DNA of 64,000 nucleotides from Rhizobium bangladeshense (GTDB lineage Bacteria > Pseudomonadota > Alphaproteobacteria > Rhizobiales > Rhizobiaceae). The notes under the pieces were generated by a model, which searched no databases, was not told where the DNA came from, and saw only the letters and a program-made list of their open reading frames with translations. Location of the stretch: the NCBI RefSeq assembly GCF_001662075.1, contig NZ_LYPL01000016.1, positions 62,001 through 126,000 of the forward strand. The letters run 5' to 3'. Position 1 is the stretch's first letter. Each line of letters opens with the position of its first letter. Of this stretch, positions 1-7,857 are shown piece after piece. The position numbers and the translations under genes are program-made.

Positions 1-2331
1 CAGATAGAGCAGGGCAAGAAGTGCGGCGTAGATCGTCAGATATTTGACCGTCGTTCCGATCCAGAGCGTTTCCCAGAAGGCGAGATAACCGAGCACGGCG
101 GCGGCAATCGCCGTCAGGATGATCCGCTGCGCCTTGTTGCCGGCGAGGCCCGCGCACCAGCCGAACAGGCCGAGATGCAGGCCCCAGTAGAGGGTGAAAA
201 TCTGCCGCCCCCCGATATCGAAGACGAAGGGCAGGGAAAACCGCGCCGTCACCGCCAGCCCCAGCAGCGCCAGCGAGAAGGCAAAGGGCCGCGCCCGCGC
301 CAATCGGCGCACATCAGGCACGGCAAACACCAGCGAGAAGACGAGAAGCGTCTGCGCATAGGTTTCGATGAACCAGTAGAGATAGGGAAGCATCTCGTGG
401 CGCTCCGGCTCGGCATAGCCGAAATTGCCGGTCAGCGTCACCGAGGCCCAGGGAATGGTGCGCCAGGCGAGCCCATAGGCGGCGACGATGAGAAAATAGG
501 GAATGAGGACATTGATCGCCGGCCGCAGCGCATGGCGGAAATTGCCGGCGAGGAAATGGCCGGACTGGAAGCGCGCCAGGCTGAAGCCGACGAGGAGAAG
601 CATCACGCCCGATCCGCCGGGAATGGGCCACAGCATCTCGTGATGGGTGACGACGAGCAGGATGGCGATCGCCCTCAGGACCAGGTCGGTCGGCAGCGCC
701 CTTACATGGGGGATATCGGTTCGTGCTACCTGCCGGCCGATATCGAGCTCGGCGATCGCCGTCCGTTCCCAGCCTTCCGGCAGCTCGATGCCAAGCCTGT
801 CGAGCTCCATCGTCAATTGCAGGAAACGCAGCGAATCGCCGCCGAGCGACACGAAGCTGTCGTTGCGGCTGACGCTATGGGGGTAGAAGACGCGCGCATA
901 GGCATCGAGCACGCTGACCGCCGCCGCGCGGCTCGTCTGGCGCGCCGCCAGCATTTCCTCGCTGAGGCCGGCATAATCGATCTTGCCGGAAGCAAACCTC
1001 GGAAGCTCGCTCCGCGCCCGGACGCAAACCAGGTTCGCCGGAAGATGGCTCGCCTCGACGAGTATATCAAGCGCCCGGTCGGCCTCGGGCGCTTGGGTGA
1101 CATAGGCCTGCAGACCGTAATCGTCACCGACGACGGCAGCCGCGATCCCCCTTTCGGCGAGAACCTGTTCCATGATGTCGAAGCCGATCCGGAGCCCCGC
1201 AACCTTGGCGAAGCGGCTCTTGCGGCCGACGATCCGGAAGTAACCGTCCGCGTCGCGCATGGCGATGTCGCCTGTGTGCAAAGCTTCGACCTCGGCCCCC
1301 CGCTGCAGGTCGGCGCGATCGGCGCCATAACCCATCATCACGTTCGGACCGGCATAGATGAGCTCGCCGGCAATGTCAGGCCGGTCGAGCGGATGCCCGT
1401 CATCGTCGACGAGGCTGAGGCTGCCGCCGGGAATGGCAATGCCGATCCGCTCCTCATTGTCGCCCACGCTTTCCGGCGGCACGAAGGCCATGCGGGCGGC
1501 TGCCTCGGTCTGGCCGTACATGACGAAGAAGCGGCCGCCCCTGGCGCGCATATGGTCGCGGTAGAGGCGGATGAGCTCGGGCGCCAGGCGCCCGCCGGCC
1601 ACCGTCATGAAGCGCAGCGCCTTGAACTCGTGGTCTCGGAAGCGCGTCCTTTCCATCAGCTCGTAGGAATAGGGCACGCCGGAAAGATTGGTGCAGCCGC
1701 TTTCGCCGAGCAGCCGTGCAAACTCCTCGCTCACCACGGAAACGCCGGGAATGAAGATGCTGCCGCCGGCAACGAGATGCGAATGGAGGACGGAGAGGCC
1801 GTAGGAATAGTGAAGCGGCAGGACGAGGGCCGTTCTGTCGGCAGGGGAGAGCTCGAGATAGTCAGCAATCGAGCGCGCATTGGCATCAAGATTGGCGTGG
1901 GAAAGGCGCACGGCCTTCGCGCGCCCGGAACTGCCTGATGTCATCAGCAGCAGGGCGAGATCCGGGTGCAGCGGCGCGCCGCCTTGCCCAGGCCTTGTTT
2001 CCTCGACAAGCCGCCAGCGGTCGCCGGCCGGGCGGTAGGTGAAATCAGGCTGAAAGGTTGACAGAAACTCTTGCCACAGCCTGTCGTCGCAGGGCGGCAG
2101 CATGGCCACGGCATGGCCGGCACGCAGCGCGCCGAGATATGCGACGATCACATGTTCCGAAATATCGGCCGAGATCGCGACGAGCCGCTTTTGCCCCCGT
2201 CCCAGCTGCGCGGCAAAGCGCAGCGTCCGGGCGTCGAGCTCGGCATAGGAGAGCGTCCGACCGTCGGCGAAGATAAGGGCTGGGCGCTGATCGGCGCGAG
2301 CGATTTCAGAAAACAGGCCGGCGGGGATCAT
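1..2331 (-). CDS. Fused acyl-AMP ligase / acyl carrier protein / acyltransferase-3 membrane protein (3' end beyond window)
   Basis: Open from an ATG at 2331 down to base 1, so 777 residues are present and the C-terminus is missing. Residues 1 to about 430 are an ANL adenylation domain: P-loop TSGSSGRAK near residue 132, YGQTE near 270, LHTGD further on, and SGKIDY at its end. An ACP follows with the motif GGDSL, whose Ser500 should carry phosphopantetheine. From about residue 540 the chain is hydrophobic and has the acyltransferase-3 signature RAIAILLVVTHH. Inference: an acyl or aminoacyl group is activated, loaded on the in-cis ACP and passed to a membrane acceptor. The substrate is unknown. 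The long plus-strand open frame opposite it is a GC-rich shadow. Confidence 0.85.
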   Translation of the reverse strand, partial: MIPAGLFSEIARADQRPALIFADGRTLSYAELDARTLRFAAQLGRGQKRLVAISADISEHVIVAYLGALRAGHAVAMLPPCDDRLWQEFLSTFQPDFTYRPAGDRWRLVEETRPGQGGAPLHPDLALLLMTSGSSGRAKAVRLSHANLDANARSIADYLELSPADRTALVLPLHYSYGLSVLHSHLVAGGSIFIPGVSVVSEEFARLLGESGCTNLSGVPYSYELMERTRFRDHEFKALRFMTVAGGRLAPELIRLYRDHMRARGGRFFVMYGQTEAAARMAFVPPESVGDNEERIGIAIPGGSLSLVDDDGHPLDRPDIAGELIYAGPNVMMGYGADRADLQRGAEVEALHTGDIAMRDADGYFRIVGRKSRFAKVAGLRIGFDIMEQVLAERGIAAAVVGDDYGLQAYVTQAPEADRALDILVEASHLPANLVCVRARSELPRFASGKIDYAGLSEEMLAARQTSRAAAVSVLDAYARVFYPHSVSRNDSFVSLGGDSLRFLQLTMELDRLGIELPEGWERTAIAELDIGRQVARTDIPHVRALPTDLVLRAIAILLVVTHHEMLWPIPGGSGVMLLLVGFSLARFQSGHFLAGNFRHALRPAINVLIPYFLIVAAYGLAWRTIPWASVTLTGNFGYAEPERHEMLPYLYWFIETYAQTLLVFSLVFAVPDVRRLARARPFAFSLALLGLAVTARFSLPFVFDIGGRQIFTLYWGLHLGLFGWCAGLAGNKAQRIILTAIAAAVLGYLAFWETLWIGTTVKYLTIYAALLALLYL

Positions 2332-2367
2332 GCTGACGCTTCGAATGGCAGAAAACTGGCCGAAGCG

Positions 2368-2394
2368 CGTATAATCCTTGATAATCACAGTCAA
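2368..2394 (-). promoter_or_regulatory. Candidate sigma70-type promoter of the adenylation-ACP gene
   Basis: On the minus strand TTGACT (2389-2394) is followed after 15 bases by TATACG (2368-2373), 37 bases before the ATG at 2331. The spacer is short for sigma70, so the assignment is tentative. Confidence 0.35.
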
Positions 2395-2433
2395 CTAATT
2401 TTCGGCTGCATACCCGATGCGGCGAACAATTTT

Positions 2434-2465
2434 GAGCGCGGCCGCGGGAAAGCGGCCTCGCGCTC
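2434..2465 (-). terminator. GC-rich hairpin, possible terminator of the kinase gene
   Basis: Inverted repeat with arms of about 12-14 bases (GAGCGCG...CGCGCTC with a small bulge) and a six-base loop. It lies between the kinase gene ending at 2606 and the promoter of the next minus-strand gene. There is no clear U-run, so it may be only a structured spacer. Confidence 0.35.
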
Positions 2466-2605
2466 TCAAGACGGCCGTTAGGCCGGTTTGCCATTGTTGG
2501 AACAACCGTCCGCGATGAAATCGACAATGCCGCCAGTGAGCGGTATTGCAGCTCGTCTTTCACCCAATGACAGTTGTTTCCCTCCGATCACAAACCTGCC
2601 GGGCG

Positions 2606-3115
2606 TCAGGTGAGTTTAGCAAGGATATCGTCGACGACATTTGGAACGCTATTCGCCGTGTCGATATGAATGCCGGCGGGAAGATATTCCCGGCTACGAT
2701 GGTGGCGGAGGACCAGGGCCCGCTCGGCCGGCTCGAAGCCCGGCTCGTTCGGCCGCCCATCCAGTCGTCGGTTCAACGTCTCGACGTCGATGTCGAGCAC
2801 GAAGACCTGATCGAACAGCTCGAGGAATTTGTGGAAATTGCGCGAACCGCCACAAAAGAACGTGGCAGGATGGGTGGTGTCGGCAGCGATCGCTCGGACC
2901 TTGTCGACAGGCCAGATCCAGTGGGCGTAGCCCCAGGCAATGCGGTCTGCGCCCTCGGGCGGTCCTGCGAGCGCCTGGCCCGTCTCGGGGTCGCCGACAT
3001 AGGCCAGAACGCGGTCACCATGGACGACATGGTAGCCCCGCCGCTCCAGTTCGGTCGCGACTGACGTCTTTCCCGTGCCCGAGCCGCCTTCGATCAGATA
3101 GTTCTTGATGCCCAT
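2606..3115 (-). CDS. Small P-loop ATPase / kinase-like protein
   Basis: 169 residues beginning MGIKNYLIEGGSGTGKTS. The Walker A motif GGSGTGKT is at residues 10-17, close to the N-terminus as in nucleoside and shikimate-type kinases. The strand VFVLDIDVETL near the middle could serve as Walker B, and the later RRLDGRPN segment resembles a lid region. Family knowledge: such AAA_18/NMP-kinase-like proteins phosphorylate small molecules; the substrate cannot be read from sequence. It is a monocistronic gene between the cyclase upstream and the adenylation gene downstream, all on one strand. Confidence 0.7.
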   Translation of the reverse strand: MGIKNYLIEGGSGTGKTSVATELERRGYHVVHGDRVLAYVGDPETGQALAGPPEGADRIAWGYAHWIWPVDKVRAIAADTTHPATFFCGGSRNFHKFLELFDQVFVLDIDVETLNRRLDGRPNEPGFEPAERALVLRHHRSREYLPAGIHIDTANSVPNVVDDILAKLT

Positions 3116-3189
3116 GGGCCGGTCTTATCACGGCCTCCAATCCTGTGAGAAGGCATGTGGCCGCTTCCTGATCGGGCATTCATCACCCG

Positions 3190-4959
3190 TCATTCTGCGA
3201 TGCCGGCCTTGCGTAACCCCTCGATGGCGAGCTCGAAATCGGCGGGGTTCTTGAAGGGCAGGACTTTGCGGCGGTATTCCAGGGAGAAGTCGGGATTGAC
3301 GCGCAGCACCTCCTGCCACGTCGCCCGAGCCTCTTCGAAACGGCCGAGCTGTCCGTAACAGGCGGCCAGAAGCGCGCGCGAGACATCGGTGCCGGGATTG
3401 CGGCTCACGCGCTGCAGCAACAGGTCGACGGCCTCTTCGTATCGTCGCAGCTGGAACCAGGCCCAGGCCTGGAAGTGGAGAACGACAGCCGGAAAATACG
3501 GGTTCAGGACCCTTGCCCGGTCGAAGCAGGCGAGTGCCTCCTCGGACCGGCCCGAATAGAGCAGTGCCTCGCCGAGGCTGACCTGCCCTTCGGCGAAGTT
3601 CGGGTTGAGGAGGATCGCACGCTCGGCCTCGCCGATCGCTTTATCGTGCTGTCGTGAGTAGAGCCTGACCACGCTCAGGGCCCAGTGCGCCACGGGATCG
3701 CTGTCATCGCGCGCGACCGCCAGCATTGCGGTCTCTTCGGCCTGCTCGATCGAGCGCTGCGGCGAGGCGCTCCACCGGTTCAGGTAGTCGAGCCCGTGGG
3801 TCAGGGCGAGGTAAGCGTGTGCCGAGGCGAAGTTCGGGTCCAGTTCGATGGCCCGTTGCAGGAGCTCGCGGGCGTCGCTGTTCGTCTGCTTCGTCAGCCG
3901 GTGCCACAGATCCCGGGCGCGCAGGAAGCAGTCATAGGCCTCGGGATGCCCGGTCTGCCCCGGCGCCAGCCTTTTGCGATCGCCCTCCGTCAGGTTGACC
4001 GCCAGTGCCTCGACGATCTGCTGGGTGACATCGTCCTGGACCGCGAATATGTCTGTCAGGTCGCGATCGAACCGCTCCGCCCATAGATGACCGCCGGTGG
4101 TCGCGTCGATGAGCTGCGCGGTGATGCGGACCCTGTTCCCCGATTTGCGCACGCTGCCCTCAAGGACATGCCGCACGCCGAGCTTGGTGCCCACCTCCTG
4201 CACATGGACGTTCTTGCCTTTGAACGTGAACGACGAATTGCGTGCGATGACGAAGAGCTGCGACAGCTTCGATAGCGCCGTGATGATGTCTTCCGAGATG
4301 CCGTCGGCGAAATAGTCCTGTTCGGCGTCCCCGCTCATGTTGACGAAGGGCAGGACGGCGATCGACAGCTTCGGCGGCGCCGCCGCCGGTTGGCCCGTCG
4401 CGGTGTCCGGGGGCGCGGCTGCCTTGGTGCGGGCGCTGCCGACCTGCAGCGAATAGACCCGGATCGGCTCGGCGATGTTCTTGAGTTGGGTGTCGCCGAG
4501 ATCGCTGACCGAGAGGTCGAGCCTCGCCTTGACCTGGCGATAGGCATCCTCGGACAGGCAGATCGCGCCCGCCGCCGCGACTCCTTCCAGGCGGGAGGCG
4601 ATGTTGACACCGTCGCCCATCAGATCGCCGTCGCTTTCCTCGACGACGTCGCCCAGATGGATGCCGATCCGAAACTCGATGCGACGGTCCTGCGGCACGC
4701 CGTCATTGCGCTCCACCATGCCGTTTTGCACCTCGATGGCGCAGCGCACGGCGTCGACCACGCTGCGGAACTCGACCAGCGCCCCATCGCCGGTTCGCTT
4801 CACCACCCGGCCATGATGCACGGCGATCGTCGGATCGATGAGATCACTGCGCAGTGCCCGCAACCGCGCCAGGATGCGCTCCTCATCGGCACCGGCAAGC
4901 CTGCTGTACCCGACCACATCGGCGGCCAGGATCGCAGCCAGCTTTCGGATCTCGCTCAT
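3190..4959 (-). CDS. Class III adenylate cyclase with TolB/FlgO-like and TPR domains
   Basis: 589 residues. The N-terminal 170 are a class III nucleotidyl cyclase domain; the two metal-binding aspartates are visible (D14 in LAADVVGYSR and D58 in KRTGDGALVEF), as is GDGVNIASRL with the Asn and Arg that act on the transition state. A linker leads to a TolB/FlgO-like segment (IAVLPFVNMSGDAEQDYFADG) and then TPR repeats to the C-terminus. Rhizobia carry many cyclases of this exact layout. It should make cAMP in the cytoplasm, with the C-terminal part as a sensing or partner-binding module. It starts at ATG 4959 and stands alone. Confidence 0.9.
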   Translation of the reverse strand: MSEIRKLAAILAADVVGYSRLAGADEERILARLRALRSDLIDPTIAVHHGRVVKRTGDGALVEFRSVVDAVRCAIEVQNGMVERNDGVPQDRRIEFRIGIHLGDVVEESDGDLMGDGVNIASRLEGVAAAGAICLSEDAYRQVKARLDLSVSDLGDTQLKNIAEPIRVYSLQVGSARTKAAAPPDTATGQPAAAPPKLSIAVLPFVNMSGDAEQDYFADGISEDIITALSKLSQLFVIARNSSFTFKGKNVHVQEVGTKLGVRHVLEGSVRKSGNRVRITAQLIDATTGGHLWAERFDRDLTDIFAVQDDVTQQIVEALAVNLTEGDRKRLAPGQTGHPEAYDCFLRARDLWHRLTKQTNSDARELLQRAIELDPNFASAHAYLALTHGLDYLNRWSASPQRSIEQAEETAMLAVARDDSDPVAHWALSVVRLYSRQHDKAIGEAERAILLNPNFAEGQVSLGEALLYSGRSEEALACFDRARVLNPYFPAVVLHFQAWAWFQLRRYEEAVDLLLQRVSRNPGTDVSRALLAACYGQLGRFEEARATWQEVLRVNPDFSLEYRRKVLPFKNPADFELAIEGLRKAGIAE

Positions 4960-5168
4960 GGCGCCGTCTCCTCGCTTTCAAGATAGCAGGGAGGCAGGGG
5001 GCGAGAAAGAAGTTTTAGCCGCTGCTCAGGGCGATATCGGTTGCGGTCGAGGTGGATGCAGCGACGTTGGAGCCCGACGCTGACTATGTGCAACTTTAAC
5101 GGGCGCACAGGCGAATTGTTAATGCCCGGCTGTTAACACCGTCATCATTATCAATGACGGATTGAGAC

Positions 5169-6443
5169 ATGCCGCTAAAAACCGATTTTAAATCTCCGGG
5201 CTCAAAGCTTGATCGTATGACCCTTGGCGTGTTGGCGGGACTCGTTATCTTCGCGGTCGGACCATCGGCGCCTCTGGCGCAGGATGCAGCCATTGCGCCG
5301 ATCAAGACAAGTGCCGGAACCGTCGGCGAACGCGTGCAAGCCGTCGCCGAGACGCTGGTGCAGACGTTCGATTTCGGCGCGGATCTAAGCCCAAAAACTC
5401 TGATCAAGACGTTGCCGGGTGACTGGGTGACGTTGTCTCCGGAGTCTTCTCAAGCTATGTCTGCAAGCGGCCTAAAGAAGTGGTGCGCGTTCAACGGCAT
5501 CAATCTCAAGCAGCCCGATTCACGCTATCCGATCTTTGACGGTCGGATGGGCCGGGAGGGCAGCTCCAGGCGATTTGAATTGCGTTTGTCCGTTGGGGCA
5601 GCCATGTATTGGATCTCCAATGTTCAGGACGAGATGCATGTTCTCGGCTATGACAACTCCGAAGCCACAGATGTAGTCAAGACTCGGCGCGGTCTGGTCA
5701 TCCGAAACAGCGTTCAGCGGGGCGAGGCCGTTCCGATAAATGATGATGTGGTCGCCTTCATCAATCCAGCCAGCCCCGCCAAGCCGACTTTTCTTGTGCG
5801 ATGCCCGGGTGAGCCTGAAGACACGGCCAGGAGCGAGCGAAATATCCGAACTGTAAACACGATTGCAAAGACGATGGCGCAAAAGGCCGCATTTTTGTCA
5901 TATGGCGCGGATGGATCTGTTCCCTTTGTTAGCAAGATGCAGGGCAGTTGGACATTGGTCGACGAACTCGCACGATCCGGCGTGCAAAACAAAACGGTTG
6001 CCGACCTATGCCATATCCGCCGCGTCGAAATGCGGGCAGACCATGAGCCGCTGCCGATCCTCACCGCGCATGTCGCTGACACCTCTTCTGAGGGGGATCG
6101 GCAAGCGCCGGCATCTCACGATGAATTCGAGTTGCGGCTCGCCGGTGACGGTGAGCTGTTGCGGGTGGCCCTGCATGATCCGGTGGCCGACGTGAAACAA
6201 GATCCCGAACGCTTCCGCGTTCCAGCCGCCGAGAATGATGGCGTGGGGGCCAAACGCCGCCAGCAGTCAGCCATCGCGTGGTATCGCCAAGCGACATTAT
6301 CCCTAGCATTGCCGGTCACGCTTGTTCCGATCGACGATGACACGCTTATCGAAACTCCGAAGTACCCGTGGAGCCAGACTCCCTCCTACGACAGCGGGCC
6401 TGCGGACTTCAAACGTTATTGGCTGCGATGCCCTAAAAGCTGA
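5169..6443 (+). CDS. Secreted protein of unknown function with a duplicated Cys-paired domain
   Basis: 424 residues; no family recognised. A hydrophobic stretch (about 18-36) ending in APLAQ looks like a signal peptide; an inner ATG at 5217 would give a more usual n-region. The mature part seems to be two copies of one domain, roughly residues 80-215 and 255-424. Each copy has, in order, G(D/S)W, a Cys in a hydrophobic strand (WCAF or LCHI), FELRL, PI(N/D)DD and a closing (V/L)RCP. The paired cysteines suggest one disulfide per copy in the periplasm. It lies beside the defence island on the opposite strand; a link to it is not shown. Confidence 0.75.
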   Translation: MPLKTDFKSPGSKLDRMTLGVLAGLVIFAVGPSAPLAQDAAIAPIKTSAGTVGERVQAVAETLVQTFDFGADLSPKTLIKTLPGDWVTLSPESSQAMSASGLKKWCAFNGINLKQPDSRYPIFDGRMGREGSSRRFELRLSVGAAMYWISNVQDEMHVLGYDNSEATDVVKTRRGLVIRNSVQRGEAVPINDDVVAFINPASPAKPTFLVRCPGEPEDTARSERNIRTVNTIAKTMAQKAAFLSYGADGSVPFVSKMQGSWTLVDELARSGVQNKTVADLCHIRRVEMRADHEPLPILTAHVADTSSEGDRQAPASHDEFELRLAGDGELLRVALHDPVADVKQDPERFRVPAAENDGVGAKRRQQSAIAWYRQATLSLALPVTLVPIDDDTLIETPKYPWSQTPSYDSGPADFKRYWLRCPKS

Positions 6444-6639
6444 CCTACTACAATATGCCAGCTTCGCCCCATTTCACTCGTTAAGTCGCTTCGGCAATTT
6501 ATGCCGTCGTCACCACGTAGGCCCTCGCCTCGAGATTTGGGAATTCCTCGAAGTGAGGGGCACCTCCAATGGTATGTTATAACGCTGACGAACAATCGAC
6601 CTTGTCCAACGCCGATCCGAATTCACACAAGGGATAAAT

Positions 6640-7857
6640 ATGGTAAACAGTCATTCGATCTTAACTTCGGCGAAGGTTGCTCTTGATGAGTTGAGCGTGG
6701 CCGATCTACAGGTCGACGCAGTATATGTAGGAACACGCACAGATGGTGCTCCTGCCGATCCACTCAATGCGCTATTGAAGGTCGCCAATCAAGGCGGTTT
6801 TCGCTATCGCGGTGAGGCTCGGAAGAAGTTGGAGTTGCTTGTTCTCAAGACAAGCATGGACGATTCGGACTGGCCGGATGAACTTGATCCGGAAACGGGC
6901 ATATTCACGTATTACGGGGACAACAAGGACCCTGGGGTTGACCTTCATGACACTAAAAAGTTCGGCAACCTTATTCTTCGCACCATCTTCGAGGACTCTC
7001 GCGCTGGAGAGGGCGGCCGTCAGCTTGTGCCCCCGATCTTCCTGTTTGCCAGAGCGGGAACTTCGCGCGCACTGAGATTTTTGGGTTTGGCAGTGCCCGG
7101 CGCCAGTGATCTCGACGCTTCCGAGGAGCTCGTCGCAATCTGGCGCAGTACCAAAGGTCAGCGCTTTCAGAACTACAGAGCACGCTTTACCGTCCTGGAT
7201 GCTGCCCGAATGTCGCGAGCATGGATCGACAGCATCATCGCTGGGAAGCCGGACCATTCTCTCGCGCCAGAGGCATGGCAACTCTGGAGGAAGACCGGGA
7301 AACGCAAGGCGCTGGTAGCACCGAGAACGCTGGAGTATCGAAGCCCGGCCGAACAACTTCCGGCTGATAGTCCGAGCTCGGCGATCGTCGAAGCAATTCG
7401 TCACCACTTCATCGGTCGCGAGCATGCGTTCGAGCGTTGTGCCGCTGCACTGGCGCAAATGATGATCCCTCAGATTGCCGCGCTGGATCTGACGCGTCCC
7501 ACGCGGGACGGAGGGCGCGATGGTATCGGGCAGTTGCGCGTAGGGTCGGGGCCAAGCGGGATTCTGGTCGACTTTGCTCTGGAGGCGAAGTGCTATTCCA
7601 TCACGACGGGTGTCGGGGCCAAGGACATGTCGCGCCTGATTTCGCGGCTGAGGCACCGGCAGTTCGGCGTCATTGTCACAACGTCATACGTCACGCCGCA
7701 GATCTATGAAGAGATCAAGGAAGATCAACATCCCATCGTGGTGATTGCTGCGCGCGATATAGTCGAGCTGCTCAGGCGCAACGGACGCGGCAGCATGGAA
7801 GCCGTTCGGACATGGCTGAATGAGGAGTTCCCTGCCGACGAGGAGGCTCAGGCCTGA
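6640..7857 (+). CDS. Restriction endonuclease with AspBHI-like N-terminus and Mrr-like PD-(D/E)XK nuclease domain
   Basis: 405 residues. The N-terminal half (with YYGDNKDPGVDLHDTKKFGN) resembles the SRA-like DNA-recognition domain of AspBHI-type enzymes. The C-terminal part has a nuclease core: GGRDG with D294, then EAK at E315/K317, followed by helices like those of Mrr. It is convergent with the AIPR gene, and the two coding ends overlap by 10 bases (7848-7857). Relatives include modification-dependent cutters, so either 5mC-marked foreign DNA or unmethylated sites might be targeted. Nuclease fold is well supported; specificity is inferred. Confidence 0.8.
   Translation: MVNSHSILTSAKVALDELSVADLQVDAVYVGTRTDGAPADPLNALLKVANQGGFRYRGEARKKLELLVLKTSMDDSDWPDELDPETGIFTYYGDNKDPGVDLHDTKKFGNLILRTIFEDSRAGEGGRQLVPPIFLFARAGTSRALRFLGLAVPGASDLDASEELVAIWRSTKGQRFQNYRARFTVLDAARMSRAWIDSIIAGKPDHSLAPEAWQLWRKTGKRKALVAPRTLEYRSPAEQLPADSPSSAIVEAIRHHFIGREHAFERCAAALAQMMIPQIAALDLTRPTRDGGRDGIGQLRVGSGPSGILVDFALEAKCYSITTGVGAKDMSRLISRLRHRQFGVIVTTSYVTPQIYEEIKEDQHPIVVIAARDIVELLRRNGRGSMEAVRTWLNEEFPADEEAQA

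Noticed and set aside
175..1938. 587-codon plus-strand open frame
   Set aside because: It lies opposite the adenylation-ACP gene, whose motifs are clear on the minus strand. The plus reading is low-complexity, rich in Arg, Gly and His, with no domain; a GC-rich shadow.
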